Below are positions 40,928-51,087 of a stretch of 64,000 bases of DNA, one piece after another. Below the pieces are notes generated by a model. The model did not search any database and was not told the origin of the DNA. It saw nothing but the letters and a program-made list of their open reading frames with translations. Within the stretch, counting starts at the first letter, position 1. Every line of letters begins with the position of its first letter. The position numbers were made by a program, and so were the translations under genes. This stretch comes from Tethya wilhelma (lineage: Eukaryota > Porifera > Demospongiae > Tethyida > Tethyidae), in contig CAXIPT010000001.1 of NCBI GenBank assembly GCA_964030475.1, positions 3,075,075-3,139,074 of the forward strand, in the 5' to 3' direction.

Positions 40928-41382
40928 AACATTACAAAACAATTTGTGAGTAATATACTAACATTCAGTTTGGCTGGCTAGACTCATTGCACTAAAAGAC
41001 TCTGGTACTATTGAAGACCCCTTACCGCCTTCACACCACACACAACCATGGTGTCACCAAATCGGACCAGCGAAGAGCCATTTGCCGTCGTCAAGGAACC
41101 AACATTGATGGTTATATGTCTTGTAGCATTGAAGGCTCTCCCATCAGGTCGGATCTCCTTTTCCTATAGACATGTCAATGACATGACATACTGGTGTGCA
41201 TGATGGAGGAACTATATGCTGCATTGCTTACCAGAAAAGTTGTCAAATATTTTGTAGGCTCAAGACACCTGGAGATAGGTTGTGACATAGAGTATAAGAT
41301 GTTCATATGCAGAAGACCATGTCATGTAACATTGTACGTAATGGAACTCTCAATACCTGAAGATGTCCAGTTCAATGGCCAT
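39850..41382 (-). CDS. EXOSC8: Exosome component 8 (RRP43, RNase PH-like)
   Basis: EXOSC8 is a catalytically inactive RNase PH-fold subunit of the RNA exosome ring. Ten exons: 41357-41382, 41232-41268, 41026-41163, 40825-40870, 40653-40758, 40544-40583, 40388-40484, 40187-40304, 40011-40117 and 39850-39944; the phases close to give 269 aa (human 276). Readable blocks are EKEIRPDGRAF, TINVGSLTTANGSSLVRFGDT, MVVCGVKA, SSGPPSTRAQAL, the core WVLYTDVVCLCDDGN, ACMFAATAALND, LVDPTHDEE and ITFTVLTDGTFAQLIHTG. The usual VDLPPLCSSRFR block is altered to VELPSCCRPDI. Several exons are under 50 nt, so the gene is invisible to simple ORF scanning. Confidence 0.92.
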
Positions 41383-41453
41383 GCTGGATGTGGTGACGTC
41401 ACAACAACTAGCCCCGCCCACAATTAGTTGTTGATGCAGAGGGTAGGTAAAGT
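41383..41453. promoter_or_regulatory. 71-bp divergent promoter with a CRE
   Basis: The start codons of EXOSC8 and the isomerase-like gene are 71 bp apart. A palindromic CRE TGACGTCA occupies 41394-41401. Confidence 0.55.
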
Positions 41454-43978
41454 ATGGCAGCAGTGAGCAAGGCGTCCTCTGTGGTCTTCTACTATGACAT
41501 TGTGTGCCCATTTGCGTACATGGCCAGTAGGCTTGTGGACAGAGTTTGCCAGAGAGCTGGAGCCACTGTCCAATGGACACCAGTGCTTCTAGGTCCAGTC
41601 AATTTTAATACTGCATGGTCTCAATCTATGAATTTTATGATGTGATCATGAGATGTACATATTTTTCTCCCCCAAAAGGTGGACTCTATGAGAATACACA
41701 AGCATCTCAAGGCAGAGGAGGTTCTGCAACTGATGTAATGGCTCCAGCGAAGCTACGTATGTCTGGACAAGGTCAGTTGACGAATACCAATTTCAATACC
41801 ATGAATTGAAGAGTTGTCCTTCTCACCAGGCTGGATTAGAATGCATCACACCAAGTAGATTGGCACTGGTGATCATAGTCTGTGTCTAACTATGTTTCTG
41901 CTTCCTATTAATTTAGACCTCTTTCGTCAGATGATGAGAACTGGTGCTCCGTACAAAGAGCCTGATGTCCATCCTCAGAGGACTGTGACTGCCATGAGAC
42001 TCTTGGCTGCCATCACTGACAACTCACTGAGAGCTTCTGTTTCTCATTCACTCTACAGAGTAAACTAAACAGTGTGAATTGAAGCACAATCTTAATGTGA
42101 TTGTGTACATTTTTCAGGCCTACTGGTGTGAGAATCGTGACGTCACAAATCCCNGCATACATGGCCAGTAGGCTTGTGGACAGAGTTTGCCAGAGAGCTG
42201 GAGCCACTGTCCAATGGACACCAGTGCTTCTAAGTCCAGTCAATTTTAATACTGCATGGTCTCAATCTATGAATTTTATGATGTGATCATGAGATGTACA
42301 TATTTTTCTCCCCCAAAAGGTGGACTCTATGAGAATACACAAGCATCTCAAGGCAGAGGAGGTTCTGCAACTGATGTAATGGCTCCAGCGAAGCTACGTA
42401 TGTCTGGACAAGGTCAGTTGACGAATACCAATTTCAATACCATGAATTGAAGAGTTGTCCTTCTCACCAGGCTGGATTAGAATGCATCACACCAAGTAGA
42501 TTGGCACTGGTGATCATAGTCTGTGTCTAACTATGTTTCTGCTTCCTATTAATTTAGACCTCTTTCGTCAGATGATGAGAACTGGTGCTCCGTACAAAGA
42601 GCCTGATGTCCATCCTCAGAGGACTGTGACTGCCATGAGACTCTTGGCTGCCATCACTAACAACTCACTGAGAGCTTCTGTTTCTCATTCACTCTACAGA
42701 GTAAACTAAACAGTGTGAATTGAAGCACAATCTTAATGTGATTGTGTACATTTTTCAGGCCTACTGGTGTGAGAATCGTGACGTCACAAATCCCAAGGTC
42801 CTGGAGGAGGTAGTCACTCCACATGGAATTGATATCTCTCAGCTCCTCAGTTCTGAAGTGGCATCTCAAACACTGAGAGCCAACACCGCTGAGGCATCAG
42901 AAAGAGGGGCCTTTGGAGTACCTGGGTACGTCATAAAAACAGTGTTCTAAACTGTATCATGATGCATTCACTCATGGCTTAGATTTTATGTCAGTGGGAA
43001 GTTCTACTTTGGTACTGATCGGATGTTCTTTGTGGAACGTGCTCTTGGAATGGCTGAAGCAGAGCCTGAGAGACTAGTAGCTCCACCTACAGAGAGAAGA
43101 GCAGCTAAGCTCACGTTTTACTTTGACTATTCCAGCCCCTGGAGTTTTATTGGGTACATGCGTCTTGAGAAAATGCTGGCCAGTGTGGCTCCTGTGAGTG
43201 TGACTATAGAATATGTACCCTTCCTATTGGGAGCTCTCTTCAAGCAAATTGGTACACCAATGGTGAGATTTTGATCACAAAAGAAGTTTGTCTATGTGTC
43301 TTGTTAGTGTTATTTGTATAATAGGTGCCAGCAGCTGCAATGAATGAGGCCAAGAGGCAATACTTTCAGAAGGATATGATGGATTGGGTTGAATTTGCTG
43401 GGATTAAGCTACAATGGCCTGACACATTTCCTCTCCGCACAGTACTACCACTGAGAGTCACTCTCGCCTCTGGTTGCGACCCTAAAGTGATTGATACAAT
43501 CTGTGAGTAGTGCCGACAGTGAGCTTGTAGTATTGAGCTTAATCTTTAATTTACAGACAAAGCTGCATGGCAACAGAACAAAGATGTTGGAAAGGAAGAA
43601 GTACGTCAGTATTATCTTGATGGTGGCTGTGCAAATGATATTATGCTAAACTATAAATAGGTTTTACTGCAAGTGTTGAATGAAGGATCCATAGAAGGAG
43701 CTCAAAAACTGTTGGAGCAAGCTACAGATGGTCATGTGAAGTCTCAGCTCCATGCAAACACAACAAGGTTTGTTTGTGCAAGAACTAAACAATCAAGGTA
43801 TAGGGAATCAATTTCATCTCATTTTCTCTCCTACAGAGCTGTTGATATTGGTTTGTGTGGAGCACCGTCATTTCAAGTAAACGATGGTGTTCCAATTTGG
43901 GGCCAAGACAAGATGAATGTTGTGGCAGATATCATATGTGGCTGGCAGGACCCTGGCCATGCTCGAGCAAAGATGTGA
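41454..43978 (+). CDS. Tandem HCCA isomerase / kappa-GST-like protein (two DsbA-like domains)
   Basis: Each half resembles the DsbA-like family that includes bacterial 2-hydroxychromene-2-carboxylate isomerase and kappa glutathione transferase. Using the second copy of a duplicated block, exons are 41454-41592, 42320-42412, 42558-42700, 42759-42925, 42983-43262, 43325-43502, 43557-43600, 43661-43767 and 43837-43978, giving 430 aa in phase. Domain 1 (about residues 10-215) opens with VVFYYDIVCPFAYMAS and ends GAFGVPGFYVSGKFYFGTDRM. Domain 2 (about 235-425) opens LTFYFDYSSPWSFIGYMRLE and ends GLCGAPSFQVNDGVPIWGQDKM. The active-site position that is Ser in kappa GST and the isomerase is Ser-Pro in domain 2 but Cys-Pro in domain 1. 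Substrate unknown. Confidence 0.85.
41514..42794. repeat. 640-bp direct duplication across an N (42154)
   Basis: 41514-42153 and 42155-42794 are near-identical (sample differences: GCG/GCA at the start, CTAGGTCC/CTAAGTCC, CACTGACAAC/CACTAACAAC) and are joined by a single N. The unit contains the end of exon 1, two whole exons and the start of exon 4. Read literally it would duplicate exons; most likely two haplotype versions were placed in series. Confidence 0.93.
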
Positions 43979-44160
43979 CGAATAATATTGTTTGTTGATT
44001 ATTAATTTTTAAATATTAAATTTTGTGTCTATATATAAATTTACATGTATATAGTTCAACAGAAATAATAACTTGTGATCGAATCCATAATATTATGTCA
44101 AAATAATAACGAAAGAATGGTGCTTAGTTTCTTTTTTTCACTAAATTTGGAAACTTCCTC

Positions 44161-44680
44161 TCATTTCAAGTATCCCCTACAAATGATGGAGAATGTTACA
44201 TGAACCAATAATTTATCGTTGAAACCATGTAACCACTTAAAAAACTTACGGTAATTTCATGGTCATGAAGACACGGCAGGCAATGAAAGAGCACACCACA
44301 CAAAAGAACCCAAAGCCAAGTAGCATAGTACGATTGAGCTTGGTCAATCCAATGGCATTCGACCGATCAAGAATAATGAACCCTACAGATCCCAGGGTGA
44401 AGAGAAAGCTGCTAGCCAAACCTTCCATGATGTACTGACCATTGACACGATATTGCATGAAGGCAACAGGCCGTGAGTGGCCTTGGTCGTCCGTTTGCGA
44501 TCCAATAGAGGGTGGCTCTACAATCACGTCATATATGATGCCTCCAGTGACGAGGAAGTAGGAAAACAGGACCAGTGAGAACACGACGAGTGAAGATGGA
44601 GCTTTGACAAAGCTTGGCTTTCGAAGTTTCATAGGAGGGACTTCCAGAACAGTGAAAGGAATACGATAAAAGTACTCCAT
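44161..44680 (-). CDS. OSTC: Oligosaccharyltransferase complex subunit OSTC (DC2)
   Basis: OSTC links the STT3A oligosaccharyltransferase to the Sec61 translocon for co-translational N-glycosylation. Main exon 44250-44680, 16-nt last exon 44161-44176. The protein is 148 aa (human 149), matching throughout: [47 protein letters not shown], and three to four transmembrane segments. Unspliced, the frame would end at MKLP with a TAA that is itself part of the donor (gtaagt). Splicing to the 16-nt exon gives MKLPGYLK, close to the family end MKLPGYLMG. Confidence 0.95.
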
Positions 44681-44864
44681 TTTCTTTTGTTGGTACCACG
44701 TTCTAAATGATGCCCACCAGCTCGTGGTAATAAGCTACATCGACGACCCCTTACCATAGATGGTCTATGTTACACAAACACGACTGTTGCTGTTTTTAAT
44801 CAACACACAATATTTTGGACAATAAAACTTGGATAAACAAATAAAAAGTAAACTATTTAATCCT

Positions 44865-45453
44865 TTAGTCTGTTTCTGTGGGTGCCTTGAACTTCTGTCG
44901 ACGTCCCCTGGCTCGTTTTTGAGCCGGGCTAGGTTGAACTTCAGGTTCATCAGCAGCAAGCTTAGTGCCATCTTTAGAACTCTCATCGGGCTCACCCTCA
45001 GGAGTGGTCTCTGCTGTCGTACTCTCAATATACTTGTTCTTTCTTCTGCTCTTCTTTGGTGTATCCATCTCGTCCTCCACCTCCGGCTCCACACTATACA
45101 AATAATTATTACAGATAAGCACACAGTAGATTCTGACAGTCTGAATATAGGTTCTTTAAAAACTCCATATATGGCAATACAATGCCACATAACATAGTTA
45201 TTTACTCCTTAGTCATATGTTTGCTCAACATCCTGCTACATTGTACACTCACAGGTAGTATTCCCACAGAATGTGCTGGCTATAAGAATACCTATACCCC
45301 AGGTGTTCCCAAACATGCATGACTAAATTAATTATGGGAAATTACCCCTACCTGGCTGGTTCATTAGAGTCCTCTGACTTAGGGTTATCTCCAAGTGGCT
45401 TCTCTTCCTCCTCTTGCTCTGCTCCCTGGCTCTCATCTTCTGCTGGCTGCTGT

Positions 45454-45508
<55 letters not shown>

Positions 45509-46389
45509 TCTCCTGTTGTTTCTGTAACTGTTCCTGCTGTTGCTCTATCTGTTTCTGTAATTGTTGTTGTAATTGTTTTTTGAGTTTCTTTTTCCGAGGT
45601 GGTGGAGTTGGCATTGTTTCAGCGTCACCAGGTTGTTCATTTCTGACTGGTGTTTCTTCACTCACTGGAGGCTCTTCATGTTTGACTTGAGTCTGATCGA
45701 CAGATGGAGCATCTTCTTGAACTTGCTCTTCCTTCTTTGGTTCGAGTTCAACATTAGCTAAGTTTTCTGTAATGGTATCCTGTCAGGAACAAACATGTAA
45801 ACACACGTAAACACACATTATCCTAACAACCAATGAAGTCACTGGTAATTTTCTATGATACCTGTTCATCTGCTGAGTCGTCACTATCCTCAGTATCAGT
45901 GCTGCTGTCGTGTACACCATCTGGTAGAGTGGCGCCAACTGATCTTGTGCTTGAAGATGTGCTTGGAACTCTCTTTGGAGGTCCTGAAGGTCTTGCAGGG
46001 GGTCCAGACACAGAGGCCGACGATGATGCCACCGTCTGAGAGCTGGCTGTATTCAAAAATACACTCAATCACAATAATACATCATAGAATGCCACTAAAA
46101 CCAGACACACATACATAGTCTGTGTAGCGATGTCATTGCTTTAAAGCACTCCTTGCAAGCTCTCTCGAGCTTTGCGTTGTGTTCAGTGGAGGCAGTCACT
46201 GATGCTGACTTTGCATCGTTGAGAGAGACCCGATGGGGAGAGCAGGAGGAGCACACAACTCGACCACACCGACGACAGTGATGCTTGCGAACAAATGCTG
46301 TGAATTTGGTTTTACACAACATGCACTCTTTGGCTACAGAATCAGGAACCCACACTGGTCTCGTCACAAGCTGCTGCTCACTGTCATGT

Positions 46390-46470
<81 letters not shown>

Positions 46471-47278
46471 TGAAAGGTAACAAAACAAAATCGAGATTAC
46501 CATAATTCTACAGCTTGAAACATTATCTATGGATCATCTTACTGGACTGATTAGCTCTGGTGATATGTTTGTTAAGGTTGACCAACCAATTTGCCTTGTC
46601 TGCTGCTGAAAGTGCAAATACATGAAAGGACTTGTTGGCGTGGCTCACTTGAAACGCATTAGCAACATCTGTAACAAAAATATAAACACACACCCAACGA
46701 TGGAGATCATGACCAAATATATACTTAACAGTCAGAACATACACACAGGTGCTCGAGCTAATTTGGGCATAGAGTACAAACAATGGCTTAACTTAACCCA
46801 CCAAACTGCTCATCCACCTCTGAATCAAGTTCAAACTCTGCCTGGACAGTTGGTTGGTAGAAACACTCGGCAGACACTGACATTTGGGACAATGGCAAGA
46901 TGTGTTGCTGACTGTATCTATTGGCCACTGTTGTACAGTACACCTTAGGATTCATTACGGAGCATGGTCACCATTTGAAGGCATTCATCAATGCAATTAA
47001 CTCACCAAGATATCGTTAAAGAGAATAAAATGTCTCTTTTTTGGTCCTCTTCGACACATTTTCCACAATGTTCCTTCTCGTATGAATATACGACCAGGAA
47101 CAAGTAGAACCTTGATTTTATGAAGCACATGTGTCATGTAAATGAGTGATAATGTGATATGGAATGTGATCTATGAGTACTAAATTATTATTAAGCTTAC
47201 AGCTCCTCCAGTGAACTTGTTCTGCAGCTCTGTTATTTTTTCAATGTTAAAGTCTGATTGAGCAAGTGCTGCCTCCGC
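44865..47278 (-). CDS. PLEKHF2: Phafin-like PH-FYVE protein with acidic and polyQ C-terminal extension
   Basis: Phafins bind PI3P on endosomes and act in endosome fusion and autophagy. Exons: 47201-47278, 47006-47110, 46802-46943, 46543-46668, 46115-46393, 45862-46046, 45352-45779 and 44865-45093, totalling 523 codons plus the stop. PH domain: VLLVPGRIFIREG, GPKKRHFILFNDIL, QQHILPLSQ, KSFHVFALSAADKANWL. FYVE domain: WVPDSVAKECMLCKTKF, then the PI3P-binding RKHHCRRCG motif and zinc Cys pairs through CKEC. After the Phafin-typical acidic stretch (DTEDSDDSADE) the protein continues for about 220 residues: an acidic region, a Gln-rich coiled coil with a CAG-encoded polyQ tract, and a basic C-terminus (KRARGRRQKF). 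Phafins normally stop near residue 250-280. The initiator exon is missing; the N at 47445 lies just upstream. Confidence 0.88.
45457..45507 (-). repeat. CAG (polyQ) trinucleotide repeat, coding
   Basis: About 17 CAG units on the minus strand encode an uninterrupted Gln tract in the Phafin-like protein. Confidence 0.9.
46392..46468. repeat. (GT)n then (GA)n microsatellite at a splice acceptor
   Basis: On the minus strand the repeat reads (TC)n(CA)n and ends in CAG, the acceptor of the FYVE exon. Confidence 0.85.
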
Positions 47279-47360
47279 CTAGACAGTGAATTTTGTGGCA
47301 CAGACAGTAGAGTGAATATGTAATGTATGTTCAAAATCAGCTTTAACTAAAAGTTAAATT

Positions 47361-47384
47361 CACACACACACACACACACACACA

Positions 47385-47444
<60 letters not shown>

Positions 47445-47445
47445 N
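47361..47445. repeat. (CA)n microsatellite ending in an N (47445)
   Basis: Long CA array, interrupted once by GT, that stops at a single N. To its left lies the Phafin-like 5' end and to its right an unrelated-looking segment leading into the first XPNPEP1 copy. Confidence 0.9.
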
Positions 47446-47478
47446 ATGCATACTTCAACAATCTTTGCATATGAGACT

Positions 47479-47606
47479 AAGTAGGCTGGGGTTCTTAGAC
47501 TGACACCATCGTCCCTCTTCTCCCACCTGGACTTATAAAATGGAGAAGGGGGCGTGAGCCAGACGTTCCGAGAGGGACGTCTGGCCTGCGAGACTACAGC
47601 CTACTT
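47479..47606. mobile_element. 128-bp MITE-like element with AAGTAGGCTG termini
   Basis: Perfect 10-bp terminal inverted repeats, AAGTAGGCTG and CAGCCTACTT, with an internal palindrome around CAGACGTTCC...GGGACGTCTG. Non-coding; no transposase. Confidence 0.6.
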
Positions 47607-47810
47607 ATTTTCATGGGGAAGGAAGAGCCTCCATGAGTATGACTCTGAGGATAACTGGAATAGTTTTGGTCATAGCCATAGACACCAGATGAGATGGTGG
47701 TATTATTAGAGGAAAGGGATTCTTGAGCTACACAAAAGCGACAGTTCAGTATTAAAGTAGAGCATGCACACCCTCTTGACATTAAGGAATTGCTGCTCTA
47801 GGATCTAGAA
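47594..47810 (-). other. Orphan open segment, possible exon fragment (YGYDQNYSSYPQ)
   Basis: On the minus strand a Ser/Tyr/Gln/Gly-rich frame (SGVYGYDQNYSSYPQSHTHG) is preceded by a reasonable acceptor, and 40 bp further upstream by a second candidate exon (ILEQQFLNVKR). It ends inside the MITE-like repeat. No family recognised and no neighbouring gene it would belong to. It may be a misplaced exon from another locus, since it lies just right of an N. Confidence 0.25.
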
Positions 47811-47843
47811 ACAGTAGAATAATTATCTTGTGTTTTATTCCAG

Positions 47844-50681
47844 TACATGAGCATTGGTATTGCTGAGTGTGACAAGAGAAGAGAGTTCATTTCAGGATTT
47901 ACTGGATCAGCTGGTATAGCCTCGTTCCCAGGCTCCTCCTTCACAAATATTTTCTTCGAAAATAAGGCCTAAGGAAGGAGGAGCCTGGGAACGAGGCTAT
48001 GACATATACAATGATCATACTAATCTGCACCTGCTGAGGCACACAGGCTGTTAGCACTGTATTTTGTATTGCAGGAATTGTTGTGGTGACCAGCAATGAA
48101 GCTCTCCTATGGACTGATGGTCGCTACCATTTGCAGGCGACACTGCAACTAGACCATAATTGGTATCTCATGAAAGCAGGTTTGTTTGTGCTCGGATATA
48201 ATTAGCACTATTGTTCGGCTTCTGTGGTTTCTAATTATAATTTTTTTAGGTAATGAAGGAGTGCTGAAGCTTGAGGAATGGCTGAGTCAAAAACTCCCTA
48301 GTGATGCCAAGATTGGCTTTGACCCTCAGCTCACCTCAGAGGATGTGTACAATAAGTATAGTGAGGTACTCATGCAGTAAAGAACTTAGATGACCTTCTG
48401 TATAACTTATCTTAATTGCACTAAGTATAGCCATTGACAATTATTGTGTGTGTAATGGTGTAATGGGGGGCTGGAGGGGGATCTTGAATTGTTATTTGTT
48501 CCACCATTTTTCCAGGTAAAAGTTATAACACCACAAAATGCACACATTGATCTTTACATAGGCCTTGGAGTTCAGTCAACAGCTGGTCCCAGTAAGCCAG
48601 AACTTGGTGGATGTTGTATGGGGAAGAGATCGACCTAACAGGCCTACCAACCCACTTATCATACTGCCATTGAAATATTCAGGTACTGTTGCATGCAGAG
48701 AATTAAGCTTCAGTCAATGCCATTAAATTTTATTAATTTTGACTTTCTGGTCTAGGTCGTACCTGGCAAGATAAGCTGAAGGATGTCAGAATGGAAATGG
48801 AAAAGAAGAATGCATCTTTTCTTTTAGTGACTGATCTTGATGAAGTTGCTTGTATGTGACAAAAGTATATTTCCTAATAAGATTTGAAAATCATTTCTCA
48901 GCTTCCACCAACATGCAGGGTTATACAACCTTCGTGGATCTGATTTTCCATACAACCCAGTATTTTTTGCATATACCATCATAACTAAGACTGATGCTAG
49001 GTTAGTAGAGATAGCATGCACAATTAATATTATTGTTCTTATGTATAGTGTATGCTATAACTTCACTGACAGGCTTTACATTGATGAGGTTCAAGTGAGC
49101 TCTGAAGTGAAGCAGCATCTTGAAGCTGACACAGATGGAGGTGTGCTCATCTTTCCTTACTCAATGGTGTCTCGTCACATCTCCCAGTTGCTGGAGAAAA
49201 ATGATGGAGGAAAAGTTTGGTGCCCTTCTCAGAGTAGCTACGCTCTTTGTAGTCTCGTACCAAAAATCCAGAGAGTAAAGAATCTCTCACCCCTGCAATT
49301 ACTAAAGGCAATTAAGAATGAAACAGAAATACAAGGAATGAAGAACTGTCATGTAAGAACTGTGCCCTATGAGTAAAATGGAGATTTCAATCAATGTTAT
49401 TATATAATGCTCTAGATCAGAGATGCTGCTGCTTTGTGTGAGTATTTAGTATGGTTAGAGAAAGAGGTATGTATGTACTTATAGTTTGAAGAGTAGATAA
49501 AACTATAACTTTCTCTCTCCATGCTAATTGCAGGTTCCAAAAGGGAATATAACTGAGATTGTTGCTTCAGACAAGTTGGAGGAACTCAGAAAGTGAGTTA
49601 TTAGTGATAGCACACCATGCAGTGGTTTTATTAAGTTATTGTGCTGTTAAAATTAATTTGTTTCAGGGATCAGCCAGACTATGTTTCTTTAAGCTTTCCC
49701 ACCATATCAGGATCTGGTCCCAATGGCTCCATTATACATTACTGTGCAGAGCCAGAGTCGTGTGGTACACTGAGCACACAGGATCTATATTTGTGTGACT
49801 CTGGAGCTCAATACATGGACGGAACCACTGATGTTACTAGAACTGTGACATTTGGAACACCTTCCCCAAAACAAAAAGTCAGTTTCTAAGTGACATGAAT
49901 ACATTACTAATAGCTTGAATGTACAATTCCAGGAGTGTTTCACTCTGGTCTTGAAAGGTCATATTGCCCTGGCCACTGCTGTGTTTCCAAACAAGACCAT
50001 GGGAAATCGTATTGACTGTCTAGCTAGGAGTGCCTTGTGGAGTGCTGGCCTTGACTACAAGCATTCAACTGGTCATGGTGTTGGCTCCTACTTGAATGTA
50101 TATGAAGGTTCTCATGGAATAGGGACTCGGCCCTACCCAGAGCCACTGCAGGCTGGAATGACAGTCACTGATGGTTTGTAATAATTATTATAAACTCTTC
50201 ATGCATGGTAAACATCTCTCCTCACAGAACCAGGCTACTATGAAGATGGATACTTTGGAATTCGCATCGAGAATGTTACACTCGTGATACCTGCTGAAAC
50301 CAACTACAATAATTATTTTGCTAAAGTTGGCCACTTAACACTTGAGCCTGTTACACTAGTGAGTGTCATGCAAATTATACAGTTTCCTGTAGCTTCAATA
50401 GCATAACATTGTGGTAGGTTTTCTATTTAATACTCATTACATGCAGGTGCCTATACAAATGAAAATGATTGAGCCTAGTATGCTTACTGCTGATGAAGTG
50501 AGTTGAATAACACTGATTAAGTTTCATGACATTGTGTAGTTTCACGAAACTTCAAATTCAGATATCTTGGTTGAACAACTATCATGCTGAGTGTCTGGAT
50601 AAAGTGGGAAGCTATCTAGCTGACACTGGTAAAACTGAAGTCCTCAAGTGGCTTGAAAGAGAAACACAAGCACTTGGTTGA
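47844..50681 (+). CDS. XPNPEP1: XPNPEP1-like paralogue, copy 1 (N-terminal exon lost, catalytic His to Tyr)
   Basis: Cytosolic X-prolyl aminopeptidase removes N-terminal residues before proline. Fourteen exons (47844-47913, 48075-48179, 48250-48365, 48562-48682, 48756-48851, 48919-49000, 49073-49352, 49416-49466, 49534-49592, 49667-49877, 49933-50173, 50228-50358, 50447-50497, 50562-50681) keep an open frame of 577 residues. They correspond one-to-one with exons 2-15 of copy 2. No equivalent of exon 1 is present; a Met at 47847 could start a shortened protein. The metal Asp residues (DSGAQY, GTTDVTR), the GHG His and the two Glu residues remain. However the VHEGP motif is VYEGS: codon 50101-50103 is TAT, against CAT in copy 2. 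The first intron carries a hairpin MITE. It could be a decaying copy, a non-peptidase paralogue or an assembly-affected locus. Confidence 0.85.
47917..47999. mobile_element. 83-bp hairpin MITE with 23-bp perfect inverted repeats
   Basis: The two 23-bp arms (starting TAGCCTCGTTCCCAGG and ending CCTGGGAACGAGGCTA) are exact inverse complements around a 37-bp loop. It is inserted four bases after a splice donor in the first intron of XPNPEP1 copy 1 and is absent from copy 2. It shares arm sequence with 22364-22409 and 22975-23089. Confidence 0.75.
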
Positions 50682-51087
50682 GTGTAACAAAATGGAACTA
50701 TGGAACTGATGGTTTATGTAGAGTTTATTATACTATTATGGGTGTCATTGACTATTGACAAATTATAATAATTGTTGAGGAACCGTAATTTCTACTCAGA
50801 ACTATTATAGTGGTCAATAAGTTGAGATTTCAGCATCCTTTAATTTGCAAGTTGCAACCTGCGAGAGCGAGCAGTGTAGCACTCTTTGTGCATGATACAG
50901 GCACATTGTAGCAATAAAATTGTACCCAAACATAGTCATATATATATAAGTTCTCCAAGGCTCGCAACAACATTTAATTTATACAAAAATACTTGACTCA
51001 CCGCCGCGCCTAGCACCTTTACACGTCTGACTACGCATGCGCACGATCAGAAACTGCTGAGTCAGCACATTGTACGCGGCACGTGCT
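50682..51087. other. Spacer between XPNPEP1 copies with ATF exon remnant and promoter
   Basis: 50794-50861 resembles, on the minus strand, the last exon of the ATF gene at 54268-54327 (shared GGTTGCAA..., AAGGATG, TGAAAT, TCTGAG blocks) but is degraded by indels. Nearer copy 2, CGCATGCGCA at 51034-51043 is an NRF1-like site and CACGTG precedes the ATG. Confidence 0.6.

Noticed and set aside
42101..42450. A second isomerase gene suggested by the repeated exons
   Set aside because: The repeat is bounded exactly by an N and differs by few bases, so a haplotype duplication in the assembly is more likely than a second gene.
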